Below are positions 26,640 to 36,307 of a stretch of 64,000 nt of DNA, one piece after another. Each line of letters begins with the position of its first letter. The stretch's first letter is position 1. A model generated the notes under the pieces. It was not told where the DNA came from, ran no database searches, and worked only from the letters and a program-made list of their open reading frames with translations. Made by a program: the position numbers and the translations under genes. Source of the DNA: Nostoc sp. NMS9. GTDB lineage: Bacteria; Cyanobacteriota; Cyanobacteriia; Cyanobacteriales; Nostocaceae. The DNA lies in the NCBI RefSeq assembly GCF_017114995.1, contig NZ_JABXKL010000058.1, positions 1 to 64,000 of the forward strand, written 5' to 3'.

Positions 26640-26869
26640 ATCCCCGGTCTGTTCGCGCAGCGTCTCCCCTTGGGAGAAGCACGGAATACGGCGCTGTGCG
26701 CCTGTTCCTCCGGGGCTTTCAAACTCCCTTCTGTTTCTTGTAAGTTAATGTGATTGAAGAAGAATGCAGAATTCAGAATCAAGAGGTTCTCAACGAGACG
26801 CTGCGCTATCCGCTTTTTCAATCAGAAAATTCTGACTCCTGCCTCCTGCCTTATCCCAACGACAAATAT
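26640..26869. repeat. Repeat-rich spacer between the TnpB element and hisC
   Basis: Contains scrambled copies of the Nostoc palindromic repeat (GTTCGCGCAGCGTCTCCCC, GAGACGCTGCGC) and of ATTCTGACTCCTGCCTCCTG. No coding frame stands out. Confidence 0.6.
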
Positions 26870-27919
26870 TTACACCCACCTACTTAGTGCCTCTACTAAA
26901 GTCTGATTTTGCTCATCTGTCCCAACAGTGATGCGTAATTTATCATCTAGTCCAGGCTGCTTGAAATAGCGAATTAAAATTCCCTGTTCCTTCAGTTTTT
27001 GATAGAGATATTCTGCGTTTCCTTTTTTGGGTTGTGCCAGCAAAAAGTTAGCTTGGGAATCCCAAATATGAAAACCTAATTGTTTCAAGTCTGTTGCTAA
27101 CTTAGCCCGTGATGCTTTAATCTTTGCTACACAAGCATTTTTATAAGTTTGGTCAGTGATGGCAGCCGTACCAATTGCACAAGCGATCGCATCAATGTTA
27201 TAGCTATCTTTAACCTTAAACAATCCTTGCAAGAGTTTGGGATTCGCCACCCCAAAGCCCAATCGTAATCCTGCTAATGAGTACCCCTTAGATAGTGTCC
27301 GAAGCACAATGACATTTTCGTATTCCTTAACCAAAGTCAATGCATTCTCTTCAGTAAAATCTATGTATGCTTCATCAATCACTAAAACTCCAGATAACTG
27401 GCTGGCTAATTTTCGCAAATCATTTGTTGCCACCACATGCCCCGATGGACTATTGGGTGACGCAATAAATGTCACAGTTCCATTGGCAGCAACTAATTCT
27501 TCCAAAGGTAAACTGTAGTCTTTGCTGTAGGGAATCTCAATAATTTCCGCCGCTTGCATTTCTGTTAATGTGCGATATAGCACGTAAGTAGGCATCGGAT
27601 AAACTACCTTCTTCCCAGGTTCTGCACAGGCTCGAATTACTACACTCAACAATTCGTCACTGCCATTTCCGACAATTATCCAATCACTAGGAATTCCTAA
27701 AACTTTACTTGCAGCTTGCCGAAACTCCCCTCCGAAAGGTTCTGGATAGCGCCGCAACCACTCACCATCAATATTCTGTAGCACAGCTAATGCCGCAAGA
27801 GAAGGAGGATAGGGGTTCTCATTGCTGTTAAGTTTAATAATCTGTGTACCGCGTTGAGGCTGCTCACCGGGAACATAGCTAGCCATTGCATCAACATTGG
27901 AGCGAAAGTAGTTGGTCAT
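26870..27919 (-). CDS. hisC: Histidinol-phosphate aminotransferase
   Basis: A 349-residue class I/II PLP aminotransferase of histidine synthesis. The N-terminal block KLNSNENPYPPS, GNGSDELL, the SPNSPSGH loop, VIDEAYIDF and the PLP lysine in LRTLSKGYSLAGLRLGF are all present. The C-terminal Arg of LRITVGT is also there. I start at ATG 27919 (MTNYFRSNVDAM); the open frame extends 35 codons further, but those are encoded by an interspersed repeat and look unrelated. No other his gene is adjacent. Confidence 0.94.
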   Translation of the reverse strand: MTNYFRSNVDAMASYVPGEQPQRGTQIIKLNSNENPYPPSLAALAVLQNIDGEWLRRYPEPFGGEFRQAASKVLGIPSDWIIVGNGSDELLSVVIRACAEPGKKVVYPMPTYVLYRTLTEMQAAEIIEIPYSKDYSLPLEELVAANGTVTFIASPNSPSGHVVATNDLRKLASQLSGVLVIDEAYIDFTEENALTLVKEYENVIVLRTLSKGYSLAGLRLGFGVANPKLLQGLFKVKDSYNIDAIACAIGTAAITDQTYKNACVAKIKASRAKLATDLKQLGFHIWDSQANFLLAQPKKGNAEYLYQKLKEQGILIRYFKQPGLDDKLRITVGTDEQNQTLVEALSRWV

Positions 27920-28129
27920 AGGGCACTTGTACTGAACGAACGCAGCCGTTGGCGCAGCCTCTCCAAGAATTGTATTAGGTATGAGGCAGAGGGCATAAGA
28001 TATGATGATAAAATACCAACACACTACAAGCGTAAACAGCGTGTAGAAAGATATTTGTAATTAGAGATTTGAATATGACTAAGAAAGTACACAGCATTCT
28101 AATTAGCTGAAAGTCCTGCTGTATATAAG

Positions 28130-28201
28130 TGGGCGATACTGGATTTGAACCAGTGACCCCATCCGTGTGAAGGATGTGCGCTACCCCTGTGCTAATCGCC
28201 C
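28130..28201 (-). tRNA. trnV-CAC: tRNA-Val(CAC)
   Basis: 72 nt without encoded CCA. The acceptor GGGCGAT pairs with ATCGCCC, with discriminator A. The anticodon stem CATCC/GGATG encloses TTCACAC, giving CAC. The T-arm is CTGGTTCAAATCCAG. Decoding GTG makes this valine. Confidence 0.95.
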
Positions 28202-28326
28202 AAGACTTTTCATATTACCATAGCTTACTAAATAACAATAGGTATGGCATCACCACGGAGAACAACTTGAGAGAAAAAGAGATGAGGCTACCAAGTTTCC
28301 CAAAATTTGATTGTGTATAAATACAC

Positions 28327-30534
28327 TCAATTAACATTAGCCTCAGAAATAACCGTCACACAGGCATTCACTAAAGGTAACAGCGGTCCTAATTGCTCTT
28401 GTCCATTCACTGCTAAATCGCTGTGACACAAATAAACTCTCTCGGATACACGAGAAAGTAAATCTGTCAAGATCCTTTGCAGTCGTCGTTCTTCTGCCAA
28501 TTTTTCATCTTCTGCTGTCCAAGGTTCGCCTAATCTATCTCGCAGGAAAAACGGCGCACCGAACAAAGTCGCTGCACCACCTTTTGCCCATAGAGGCGAA
28601 CCAGCATCCAGCCAAAAATGCCACTGGTGCGATCGCCTACTAGATCGATATTGAAATATAGTTGCTAAGGTGACGGCCTTTCTGGCTCCACCAATGGGAC
28701 GCACAGGGTAAGGGTTGGCGGTAATCGTACCACGTCGCAATAGTTGAATGAATTCAATAATAGTTGTGTGAGGCGTTGTCTCAACTGGGGTAATTTGTCG
28801 TAGTCTGGTGTCAATTTCCCAGTAGTGTTGGGCGGTTTCTAATAATTCCCGCAATGCTGCTAGTTGTTCGTAGGGAAGATTACTACCATTCCACAAAAAA
28901 CGCACAATTGCTCTGTCTAAAAGGGAAATGGGACTGGGAATTAACCGCAATTCTTGTTGCGATCGCTGCTGTTCTAACCACTGTAATATCTCACTATAGG
29001 CTGTAGTCGCTGCATAGCCGATTCGATCCCAGCGCTCGAAGGCTGACACTGGTAGCAAATTGGGGCGATCGGGATGGGGTACAAAGCAGTAATCTGCAAT
29101 CAAACCAGCACGTACCGGATCAATATGAGTGCTGAGTGCTGAGTTGTGAGTGCTGAGTGAGGAGTTAGGAGTTAGGAGTGAGGAGTTTTCTGGTGGTTGT
29201 TGTTTTCTGCTCAACACGACTAGCATTTCTGCCACGGCATCGCGATCTACGAGGCGGCCCAAGCCGGGATAAACTAGTGCCAGCATGGTGAGTAAGGCGC
29301 GAATCACGGGCGAACTAATTAGGGGACGTTGGTCATTGAGCGATTCTACTGGGATATTTTGCTTGACGAGGATTTCTACTAGAGTATAACGAGCGATCGC
29401 ATCTAAACCTGGTGCAATAATCGCTACTTCTTCTGGTTGCACTTGCTGCGATTGGATGGCATTAGCAATTACCTCTGCTGTTTGCCGCAATAATTGGGCG
29501 CGGGAGGTGGTTTGAATTGAATGCACTGTTTTTGGTAAACTCAACAGTATCATCGGTTCTGTGACTAATTCCACCATCTGTTTAGTCAGTTGCTCGCTCA
29601 GAGACTCTGGAGGCGGCCCATTCAAAATTTCTACCCGACAACGCTCTGCTAACCCTTCTAGGTAGTTGGGATCTGCCCCCAATCCCAATCGCACTGCACC
29701 ATCAGGATTGTAGCTAAACGCGCCAACTGCACCTCGATCTAATAGCAACTCAAACAAAAGACGCGCTACGCTAGGATAGTCATCGACATCATCCGCCAGT
29801 ACAGCCTGATAGCGTTTAGTTAGGTGCTGCTGGTAATTGCGATCGCTTAATAAGTGCTGACTATAAAGTTCGGTAATAATCCCATAAGTAAGTAATCCCC
29901 TCTCTAAACACCAGTTACGCCAATCTAGCAGCAAAGATGCCAAAAATTCCGGCTCTAAAGTTGTGGTATTTTCCCCCATACCCTTGGACAAAATCTGAGC
30001 AATATCTTCGCAAGGTACACCACTGTAAGCTGCTAATTGTAATAAGTCCAAGATGCGACGCACCAAACGAGATTCATTCACTCCCGCAATACGTAAAATT
30101 TCTTCGTCTAATTGGGGACGCCAAAGTTTGGTTGCTAACTCTTGCTCCGTTTCTGGTCGCAATCTTACCGGAAACTGTGCCTTCAGTTTCAACGAGTTAA
30201 TTAGCAACGGCCAAAATAAAATAACTTCATCTTGAAAAAAACCTAGTGGCGTCTTGGCACGAACCGGATATTTACCCAACGTAGAGGTAACAATTATATC
30301 TCCTAACTCTCTACGATTATCATCATTGGCAGCTAAGACTAAAACTCCCGGCTCTGTTTGTTTAAGATATAAAAATTCAGATACATGACTAGTTTTTTTA
30401 CGTCCGGTTTTTTTTGTATAAAATGATTCAGTATATTGTTTTTCTGATTTTACCCAATTACAAAATTGCTCTACCAAGCGAGCCGTCTTACCACTGCGGC
30501 TAGTGCCAACAATCCAAACCGAATGAGAAACCAC
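28327..30534 (-). CDS. UvrD/AddB-like P-loop protein with an in-frame repeat insert
   Basis: A 735-residue protein with a Walker A motif at the start (IVGTSRSGKTARL, residues 8-20) and a Walker B-like VLADDVDDYPSVARLL near residue 270. The overall layout recalls the helicase-related AddB/UvrD branch used in recombination, and databases often label it a recombinase family protein. The second helicase half lacks clear motifs, so active unwinding is uncertain. Around residues 450-470 a 62-base tandem repeat is in frame and adds NSSLLTPNSSLSTHNSALST, presumably a surface loop. Confidence 0.75.
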   Translation of the reverse strand: MVSHSVWIVGTSRSGKTARLVEQFCNWVKSEKQYTESFYTKKTGRKKTSHVSEFLYLKQTEPGVLVLAANDDNRRELGDIIVTSTLGKYPVRAKTPLGFFQDEVILFWPLLINSLKLKAQFPVRLRPETEQELATKLWRPQLDEEILRIAGVNESRLVRRILDLLQLAAYSGVPCEDIAQILSKGMGENTTTLEPEFLASLLLDWRNWCLERGLLTYGIITELYSQHLLSDRNYQQHLTKRYQAVLADDVDDYPSVARLLFELLLDRGAVGAFSYNPDGAVRLGLGADPNYLEGLAERCRVEILNGPPPESLSEQLTKQMVELVTEPMILLSLPKTVHSIQTTSRAQLLRQTAEVIANAIQSQQVQPEEVAIIAPGLDAIARYTLVEILVKQNIPVESLNDQRPLISSPVIRALLTMLALVYPGLGRLVDRDAVAEMLVVLSRKQQPPENSSLLTPNSSLSTHNSALSTHIDPVRAGLIADYCFVPHPDRPNLLPVSAFERWDRIGYAATTAYSEILQWLEQQRSQQELRLIPSPISLLDRAIVRFLWNGSNLPYEQLAALRELLETAQHYWEIDTRLRQITPVETTPHTTIIEFIQLLRRGTITANPYPVRPIGGARKAVTLATIFQYRSSRRSHQWHFWLDAGSPLWAKGGAATLFGAPFFLRDRLGEPWTAEDEKLAEERRLQRILTDLLSRVSERVYLCHSDLAVNGQEQLGPLLPLVNACVTVISEANVN
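29127..29188. repeat. Heptamer-type repeat inside a coding region
   Basis: GAGTGCTGAGTGCTGAGT and GAGGAGTTAGGAGTTAGGAG units, the same family as in the trnL intron and in several spacers here. It keeps the reading frame of the 735-residue protein and encodes a Ser/Thr/Asn/Leu-rich stretch. Confidence 0.85.
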
Positions 30535-30621
30535 AAACTTTCTCCTTGTAGATTTGTTAGTATACCTCGTGCGTTAACTTAAGGTTAATAGTCATCAAAC
30601 AATGCTGAATGATTGTCTGCA

Positions 30622-31968
30622 ATGAAAAACTCTGTTTTTAGTCAAAAAATCTATTCTTTCTTACTTGCTGCTTATCGATGGTACTTACAGACTCCTGAAC
30701 GTTCTTTAGATGAAGCTTACAATGCAGCATTAAAGATTCAGGAAATAGAAGATAAGCATTTCAATGGTAATAAAATAGACATTGACTCGGCCATGTACAG
30801 TAACAGTGTGATGGATTATTTTGAGTCAGACCTCAACAAGCTATTAAAAATTGCCAGGATGCGGCTGACGGAGTTTAGAGGAAGCCGTTGGTTTCTAAAT
30901 GAAGAGAATCAAAAAGCTGCTCAAAAAGCAGGTATAGAGTATCTGAGTCCTTCTTTAGTTTTAGAAAAGCTAAACTTTATCGATCAAGTTATATCTAAAT
31001 ACACAACAAGTTCCAATCAAACAACTTCTAACGCTTTAGTAGTAAAACCTCCAAGTCTACCAGTTAACTCTGTGATATCTGACGACAAATCGCTGCTCGT
31101 CAAAACTCCAACATTACCACCCAAAATATCAAATCAAGACTTAAATAATAAACCAAAATCCAAGAGTAAAACCGATACAACGGGTGTTTTACCTCGCTCT
31201 ATTTTAAGTACTATCAGTCGTCTGCAAGCTGAATTAGACCCTAATTCGGAACAAGAAGTAATTCAGAGTTTTCGTCAAACTCAAAAAAGAACAATAATAT
31301 CTATCAGGTTTCTTTTACTATTAATTATCATACCACTTTTAACGCATCAAATAGCAAAAGCTTTCGTAGTTGGCCCAATTATTGAGAGATTTAGAAGCAC
31401 TCAAGAAATACAGATATTTCTCAATTCCGAAATGGAAGAGGAAGCCCTTGTAGAATTACAAAGATTTGAAGAAAAGCTCAAGTTTGAAAATCTCATTGTT
31501 AAAGCCCCTCCACTGTTACCTGAGCAGATGGAGACTGAAATGAAAAATAAGGCGAAAGAGCTTGCTGAAGAATTTCGTCACGAAAGCTCTGGTGCTATCA
31601 AAAATGTTTTTGCAGATATGTTCTCTGTGGTTGCTTTTATCTGGCTTTTGCTAGTCAGTAAGTCTTCTATTGCTGTGCTTAAAGATTTCTTTGATAATAT
31701 TGTCTATGGACTTAGTGATAGTGCGAAGGCATTTATCATTATTTTATTTACTGATATCTTTGTAGGATTCCACTCTCCTCATGGCTGGGAAGTACTCCTA
31801 GAAGGAGTATCACGCCATTGGGGATTACCGGCAAATAGAGATTTTATCTTCTTATTTATCGCTACATTTCCGGTGATTTTAGATACTATCTTTAAGTATT
31901 GGATATTCCGATATTTGAACCGGATATCGCCTTCTGCTGTTGCGACTTACCGTAATATGAATGAATAG
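30622..31968 (+). CDS. pxcA: Proton extrusion protein (PxcA/CotA, CemA family)
   Basis: A 448-residue plasma-membrane protein involved in light-induced Na+-dependent proton extrusion, homologous to chloroplast CemA. A long soluble N-terminal half (about 1-215, with TPERSLDEAYNAALKIQEIE) precedes four predicted membrane helices (about 225-245, 332-350, 362-380 and 407-435). The conserved FWLL-type and FVGFHSPHGWE (about 372-382) segments are present. ATG at 30622 is preferred to the TTG three codons upstream. The length is as in Nostoc homologues. Confidence 0.93.
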   Translation: MKNSVFSQKIYSFLLAAYRWYLQTPERSLDEAYNAALKIQEIEDKHFNGNKIDIDSAMYSNSVMDYFESDLNKLLKIARMRLTEFRGSRWFLNEENQKAAQKAGIEYLSPSLVLEKLNFIDQVISKYTTSSNQTTSNALVVKPPSLPVNSVISDDKSLLVKTPTLPPKISNQDLNNKPKSKSKTDTTGVLPRSILSTISRLQAELDPNSEQEVIQSFRQTQKRTIISIRFLLLLIIIPLLTHQIAKAFVVGPIIERFRSTQEIQIFLNSEMEEEALVELQRFEEKLKFENLIVKAPPLLPEQMETEMKNKAKELAEEFRHESSGAIKNVFADMFSVVAFIWLLLVSKSSIAVLKDFFDNIVYGLSDSAKAFIIILFTDIFVGFHSPHGWEVLLEGVSRHWGLPANRDFIFLFIATFPVILDTIFKYWIFRYLNRISPSAVATYRNMNE

Positions 31969-32092
31969 GGAATAGGGCATTGGGGATTGGGCATTGGGTA
32001 AAATTTTGGTGTTGTGAAACAATTAAATTATTTTTGGTTTTTGATGTTGGAATTTGAGCGAGGTGGGAGAATCTTAAAAATTTTGAATTTTA

Positions 32093-33385
32093 ATGAAAAA
32101 GAGATTTGCTGGGTTAGGAAAGTTTAACAAAATTATCGTCATCAGTTTACCTGTAGTTTTGTTGATTTTATTGGTGCGGATGCAATCTTTCACGCATCAA
32201 GAACTCATTTCGCCAGAATGTCAGGTGAAAAAGTGGGATATCCCAGTGTCCTTGACTGCTGAAAATCAAGATGCGTTTCCACAAAAACAAAAATTACCAT
32301 TAATCCCAAGACTACCAATTACTTGTTGTCAAAGTGATCCCTCTTGTTTGGATGAAGTAATCTATGGAAAAATACCAGAGAAAAAGGCACTGATAAGTGC
32401 GATCGCTCGCAGTCTCCAATATCTGCAAACAGCTAATGCTGCGACTGCTTATCAAAACTATCCGGTAGCTGGGATTACGCGCGATCGCGTTTTCAAAAGC
32501 TTGAAAAGATTTCGGGAACTCCTCCTAAAAACCAATTCTGCAACAGAATTACATCAAGCCATTGAGCGGGAATTTGTTCTTTACCAGTCAGTCGGTAAAG
32601 ATAACAAAGGTTCCGTTTTATTCACCGCCTATTATGAGCCACTTTACGCAGCTAGTCGCCTCCCCACAACAGAATATCGCTATCCTGTTTATCGCTTACC
32701 TCCTGATTTCAACTCTTGGACTAAACCTCATCCGACACGCGAGGAGTTAGAAGGAGTAGATGGTTTGCAAAGTGCAAAAGGGAAATTGCGAGGATTAGAG
32801 TTGTTTTGGTTTCGCGATCGCCTCGAACCATATCTAGCTCAAATTGAAGGTTCGGCGAGACTTCAGCTTCCCGATGGTACTCAAACAACAATCGGCTATG
32901 GGGGTAATACCGCTTATAACTACAAAAGTATTGGGCGAGAATTAGTGAATGATGGCAAATTACCGCTACAAGGTATAACTATGCCAATTATTCTTGACTA
33001 TTTCCAAAAGCATCCCCAAGAATTAAATATTTATATTCCGCGCGATCGCAGCTTTGTTTTTTTTCAGGAAAATCACGGTGAGCCAGCCCAAGGTTCTATC
33101 AACGTACCACTAACAGCAGAGCGTTCTATTGCTACAGATAAATCTCTTATGCCTCCTGGTGCTTTAGCATTGATTCGCGCTTCCATTCCCTTTGTTAATC
33201 CTACCGGAAAAATGCAGGAGCGCATTATTAGCCGCTATGTTCTTGACCAAGATACCGGAGGTGCAATTAAAGGTGCAGGTAGAGTAGATTATTTTTTAGG
33301 TACTGGGAAAATCGCAGGCGATCGCGCTGGTGTTACAGTCAGCAATGGACAATTATTTTATCTCTTACTCAAGTCCAAGAATTAA
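32093..33385 (+). CDS. mltA: Murein lytic transglycosylase A
   Basis: A 430-residue enzyme that cleaves peptidoglycan glycan chains with formation of 1,6-anhydromuramic acid. An N-terminal signal anchor (about residues 14-29) exports it. The MltA domain has TAYYEPLYAASRLPTTEYRYPVY and IGYGGNTAYNYKSIGRELV. The 3D barrel ends with DQDTGGAIKGAGRVDYFLGTG, which carries the catalytic Asp. It is a general cell-wall remodelling enzyme; it lies 6 kb from the T4SS-like cluster and is not obviously part of it. Confidence 0.95.
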   Translation: MKKRFAGLGKFNKIIVISLPVVLLILLVRMQSFTHQELISPECQVKKWDIPVSLTAENQDAFPQKQKLPLIPRLPITCCQSDPSCLDEVIYGKIPEKKALISAIARSLQYLQTANAATAYQNYPVAGITRDRVFKSLKRFRELLLKTNSATELHQAIEREFVLYQSVGKDNKGSVLFTAYYEPLYAASRLPTTEYRYPVYRLPPDFNSWTKPHPTREELEGVDGLQSAKGKLRGLELFWFRDRLEPYLAQIEGSARLQLPDGTQTTIGYGGNTAYNYKSIGRELVNDGKLPLQGITMPIILDYFQKHPQELNIYIPRDRSFVFFQENHGEPAQGSINVPLTAERSIATDKSLMPPGALALIRASIPFVNPTGKMQERIISRYVLDQDTGGAIKGAGRVDYFLGTGKIAGDRAGVTVSNGQLFYLLLKSKN

Positions 33386-33404
33386 ACACACTCGCATTTT
33401 AATA

Positions 33405-33443
33405 CTAAAATTCCCGACTTTTTAGATAAGTCAGGAATTTTAG
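33405..33443 (+). terminator. Hairpin downstream of mltA
   Basis: CTAAAATTCCCGACTT pairs with AAGTCAGGAATTTTAG with one mismatch around a 7-base loop. The T run is short, so it is a terminator or a repeat of similar shape. Confidence 0.6.
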
Positions 33444-33616
33444 CCTTTCGGCGTAAATGAAACACCCATTCCAAATCAATCGAACGCTTGCGATATAGTA
33501 ATTACAAATTACGCTACTAGTACAACAGGGCGGAAATAAACATACCATTTAAAATGGCGCAAGAGCTTGGAATACAATTCTTTTGACTTTTGACTTTTGA
33601 CTTCCGCCTTGCGGTA

Positions 33617-33850
33617 CTAGGCTTCCAAATCCATCTCACCATCATCATCGTCATGATCGTAAGGGATATCGTCAAGGTCTATCATTTCGGAAATTTCTTC
33701 TACTTCAGTTAGATACTCAGATTCTTGATGTTCGCGTTCGATTAAACGACCAGTTGACTTCAGCCATTCCAAGAGAATAAACTCATTACTTGTACGAATT
33801 ACAGGCGCTCGCTGGTTACGAGGTTCTTCACGCAAAGGACTTATAGGCAT
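33617..33850 (-). CDS. DUF3134 family protein
   Basis: A 77-residue acidic cyanobacterial protein. The conserved core is LREEPRNQRAPVIRTSNEFI with ILLEWLKSTGRLI, ending in a poly-Asp tail (YDHDDDDGEMD). Function unknown. It is a single-gene unit. Confidence 0.85.
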   Translation of the reverse strand: MPISPLREEPRNQRAPVIRTSNEFILLEWLKSTGRLIEREHQESEYLTEVEEISEMIDLDDIPYDHDDDDGEMDLEA

Positions 33851-34054
33851 AAAAAAAACTCACTTCAAACTACAGGTTAGCGTACAAAAACGTCAAAATT
33901 GTACATTAAGGTTAAAAGTCTTGTATGACAAGTCTTTTCTCAACAGACAAAATATGACCCATTGAATTTTTGTCTCAAGTCCATTTAGCTACTTACCATT
34001 AAAATGTCCCGATGTCAGTTTTAATAATAAATATTTCAGCGGATGCAATATATA

Positions 34055-34483
34055 TTACAAAGCATTTGGTAGCTTGACGAGAGTTTCATACATATCAGAG
34101 GGTAATGCAGACAGTCTATTCGCTACAGCAACTGCATCAGCTAAGTTACTAAATTGACACCGGACTATTTCTTGTCCATTTCCTGAAGGGAATCGTTTCC
34201 TAGCTTTATTAGATACAGCACAAATAATCGCTAAAGCTTTGGCGAACCCGTCTTTTGTCAATATTCTTTCTTGAGCGAACCCTTCAACAGGGATAAGACA
34301 AACCTCAAACCGATAGCCAGGTCTGGGAGAAACAGCTATGTCGATATATGGTTTATCTTCTTTTCTGATTCGGCGTAAATATTTAGCTGTTGAATTAGGA
34401 TCGTGCAAATTAGTCCCAAGGGCGTAAGTAAAAAAGCAATCTTCTGTGAGGGACTCAGGACGAGTAATTATATCCGTGGGCAT
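34055..34483 (-). CDS. Hypothetical protein
   Basis: A 142-residue soluble protein that I do not recognise. It has an alpha/beta composition with a central FEVCLIPVEGF strand and a Lys/Arg-rich helix KARKRFP. No signal peptide is visible. The ATG at 34483 is the only clear start. It is alone between DUF3134 and the PstS gene. Confidence 0.65.
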   Translation of the reverse strand: MPTDIITRPESLTEDCFFTYALGTNLHDPNSTAKYLRRIRKEDKPYIDIAVSPRPGYRFEVCLIPVEGFAQERILTKDGFAKALAIICAVSNKARKRFPSGNGQEIVRCQFSNLADAVAVANRLSALPSDMYETLVKLPNAL

Positions 34484-35011
34484 AAGTTCCAGTAGTATCC
34501 GTATGTTGTCTGCGTGTGTGACACACTAGACTTGTCCGTTCTTCTTAGCACATTTTCTTTGACAGTTAGGTGTATCAGTGTCACGCGAGGTATTACAATA
34601 CATTTCGGCTAACTAAAATTTCAATTTTTAAAATACTTATGACATCAAACACCTTTAGAATCAAAGGGTGTAGAGATTTAGATTCAAAGAGGAGTCTATA
34701 TAGTCAGTCACATGACCGAAAATATTTCTCAACAAATAAAATCATAACATAGTTGACGCCAAACCCTGCGATCGCTTCACCTGTGCCTAAAAGCGATCGC
34801 AAACTCTCTGATATTTATACATATTTATTTATTGCCTTATATTTTCTAAAAATTAAGAGCATCTTTACGAGTTATTGACATAAATAATCGCCTAAATAAA
34901 TCCCCAGGATTGTAAATATAATCCTGAGGCATCATCTTCATATCCTGTCTAAGATATTTATAAATCTAAAGGAGCCAAAGGCGGTTAAAACCAAAAACGG
35001 TATTCACGCAA
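34484..35011. other. Intergenic region
   Basis: Contains two HIP1 octamers as a hairpin-like pair near 34770-34801 and the terminator-like hairpin of the PstS gene at 34902-34929. The short frames here do not look coding. Confidence 0.5.
34902..34929 (-). terminator. Terminator-like hairpin after the PstS gene
   Basis: On the minus strand CCTCAGGATT pairs with AATCCTGGGG with one mismatch, followed by ATTTATTT. It lies about 80 bases past the stop codon. Confidence 0.55.
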
Positions 35012-36307
35012 TTATGGATTCAAAGCATCATTCACGTAAGTATTGACAACACCTTTAGACAGAGTTTTAATCGCAGCTGGAAGAGGAGCATAGCCACGAG
35101 CTGTAGCTATATTGTCTGCGGCGGTGGTTCCTAAAGCCCAGCCGATGAATCCTTTAATCCCATTTGCTACCTTAACGTTTGCGTATTTGTCATAAAATAG
35201 CAGGTAAGATGCGCTAACAAGGGGGTAAGCATTTGCAGCTGTTGGATCAGTGACTACGAGTTTAATCCTCCGAGGACTTGCATCTTGGTCAGTCGCACCA
35301 ACAAAAGCATTTCTAATTGAAGTTGGTGAGATGGGGTTGTAAGTACCTGCCTTGTTCTGTAAGACAGCAGCTTGCAGACTATTAGCTAACCGCGTAGAAT
35401 TATCCACATAACCAATTGCACCAGCAGTAGTTTTGATCTTGGTGGCTACACCTTTACTTCCTGAGGCAAATTGGAAATTGGCTGGCCAAACAACTGTATT
35501 GGCTGGTAGTGGATTTGATATACCACCTGCTTGAGCAATACTTATTTCACCAACTCCTCTGTTCCATGTAGCACCAAATGCTGCCTTGAGATTACTGCTT
35601 AAAGTAAAAGTGTTAGCACTATTGTCACTACGACGTACTACAACGATGGGTTTACTTACTGCTGAAATTACTCTGCCGCCATTATCTGCTTTAATTTTGG
35701 CATCATTCCAATTTGTGATGGTGCCGTTAAAAATACCAAGGTAAGTAGCTCGTGAAAGTTTAATTCCACCTGTTACATTTAGACCAGTGGGGTTGTAAGC
35801 TAACGCAACTCCGTAGGTGATCACAGGCACTTGGATGGGGGTACCAGTATTGGAACCTGTACTAAGTTTTTCTGTTCCTGTTATGGGGTCATCAGTATCT
35901 GCAAAAGAGACTGGGGGATTGATAGTTGCCCCAGTCGCGGGTGGTGGGGTTTGAGTGAAAAAAGCTGTTACCCCTACACTACTATTAATCGCAGCATATC
36001 TGAATGTAACGAGCGGATTGACTGGACCTGGAGGATTGAGGGTTGTAGGATTTCCAACACCGTAAGTGTTAAACCATGAGCCTTGTGGGGCATAAGGAGA
36101 GGTAGTTCCTGTACCCACAAACAAAGTATTTATACTGCCTCCACCTGCACCATTTATGGAGGTTACTCCAGATGGGGCAGGAGTGGTGGAGGTCTGAGCT
36201 AGAGATTTCTGAGTAGCAGATTGACCTACTACTAAACCAATTGTGATGGCAAATACAGAAATTGAACTTGTCAAATGGGTCAATTGACGATCGCGATAAA
36301 AAGCCAT
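35012..36307 (-). CDS. pstS: PstS-type phosphate-binding protein
   Basis: A 431-residue periplasmic substrate-binding protein of the phosphate ABC transporter type. The signal sequence covers residues 1-38 (ends SATQKSLAQ). Domain motifs are INGAGGGSINTLF, TDDPITG, ATYLGIFNGTITNWND, VVVRRSDNSANTFTLSSNL and AGAIGYVDN. A Pro/Gly-rich insert (about residues 60-95) makes it longer than E. coli PstS. AAGGAG seven bases before ATG 36307 fixes the start. No pstC, pstA or pstB follows, so it is an orphan binding protein, perhaps for scavenging or polyphosphate-related uptake. Confidence 0.88.
   Translation of the reverse strand: MAFYRDRQLTHLTSSISVFAITIGLVVGQSATQKSLAQTSTTPAPSGVTSINGAGGGSINTLFVGTGTTSPYAPQGSWFNTYGVGNPTTLNPPGPVNPLVTFRYAAINSSVGVTAFFTQTPPPATGATINPPVSFADTDDPITGTEKLSTGSNTGTPIQVPVITYGVALAYNPTGLNVTGGIKLSRATYLGIFNGTITNWNDAKIKADNGGRVISAVSKPIVVVRRSDNSANTFTLSSNLKAAFGATWNRGVGEISIAQAGGISNPLPANTVVWPANFQFASGSKGVATKIKTTAGAIGYVDNSTRLANSLQAAVLQNKAGTYNPISPTSIRNAFVGATDQDASPRRIKLVVTDPTAANAYPLVSASYLLFYDKYANVKVANGIKGFIGWALGTTAADNIATARGYAPLPAAIKTLSKGVVNTYVNDALNP

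Larger units (their letters stand above)
25075..26640. mobile_element. Solitary TnpB element of the IS200/IS605 superfamily (no TnpA)
   Basis: The unit contains a tnpB gene and a divergent small ribbon-helix-helix gene. Hairpins lie at both ends: GCTACGGGGA/TCCCCGTAGC at 25120-25152 and TCCCC/GGGGA at 25085-25107 on the tnpB 3' side, and GGCAGGTT/AACCTGCC at 26610-26627 on the other side. No Y1 transposase (TnpA) is present, so movement would depend on one elsewhere. The exact ends are not established. Confidence 0.65.

Noticed and set aside
27920-28024. N-terminal extension of HisC
   Set aside because: The 35 extra codons are encoded by an interspersed repeat and precede a good ATG that begins the conserved enzyme.
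32093-33385. MltA as the VirB1-like lytic enzyme of the secretion cluster
   Set aside because: It is 6 kb away, separated by several unrelated genes and a terminator, and belongs to the housekeeping MltA family rather than the VirB1 (SLT) type.
34570-34752. 60-codon open frame on the plus strand
   Set aside because: Low-complexity AT-rich frame with no protein-like pattern and no ribosome site.
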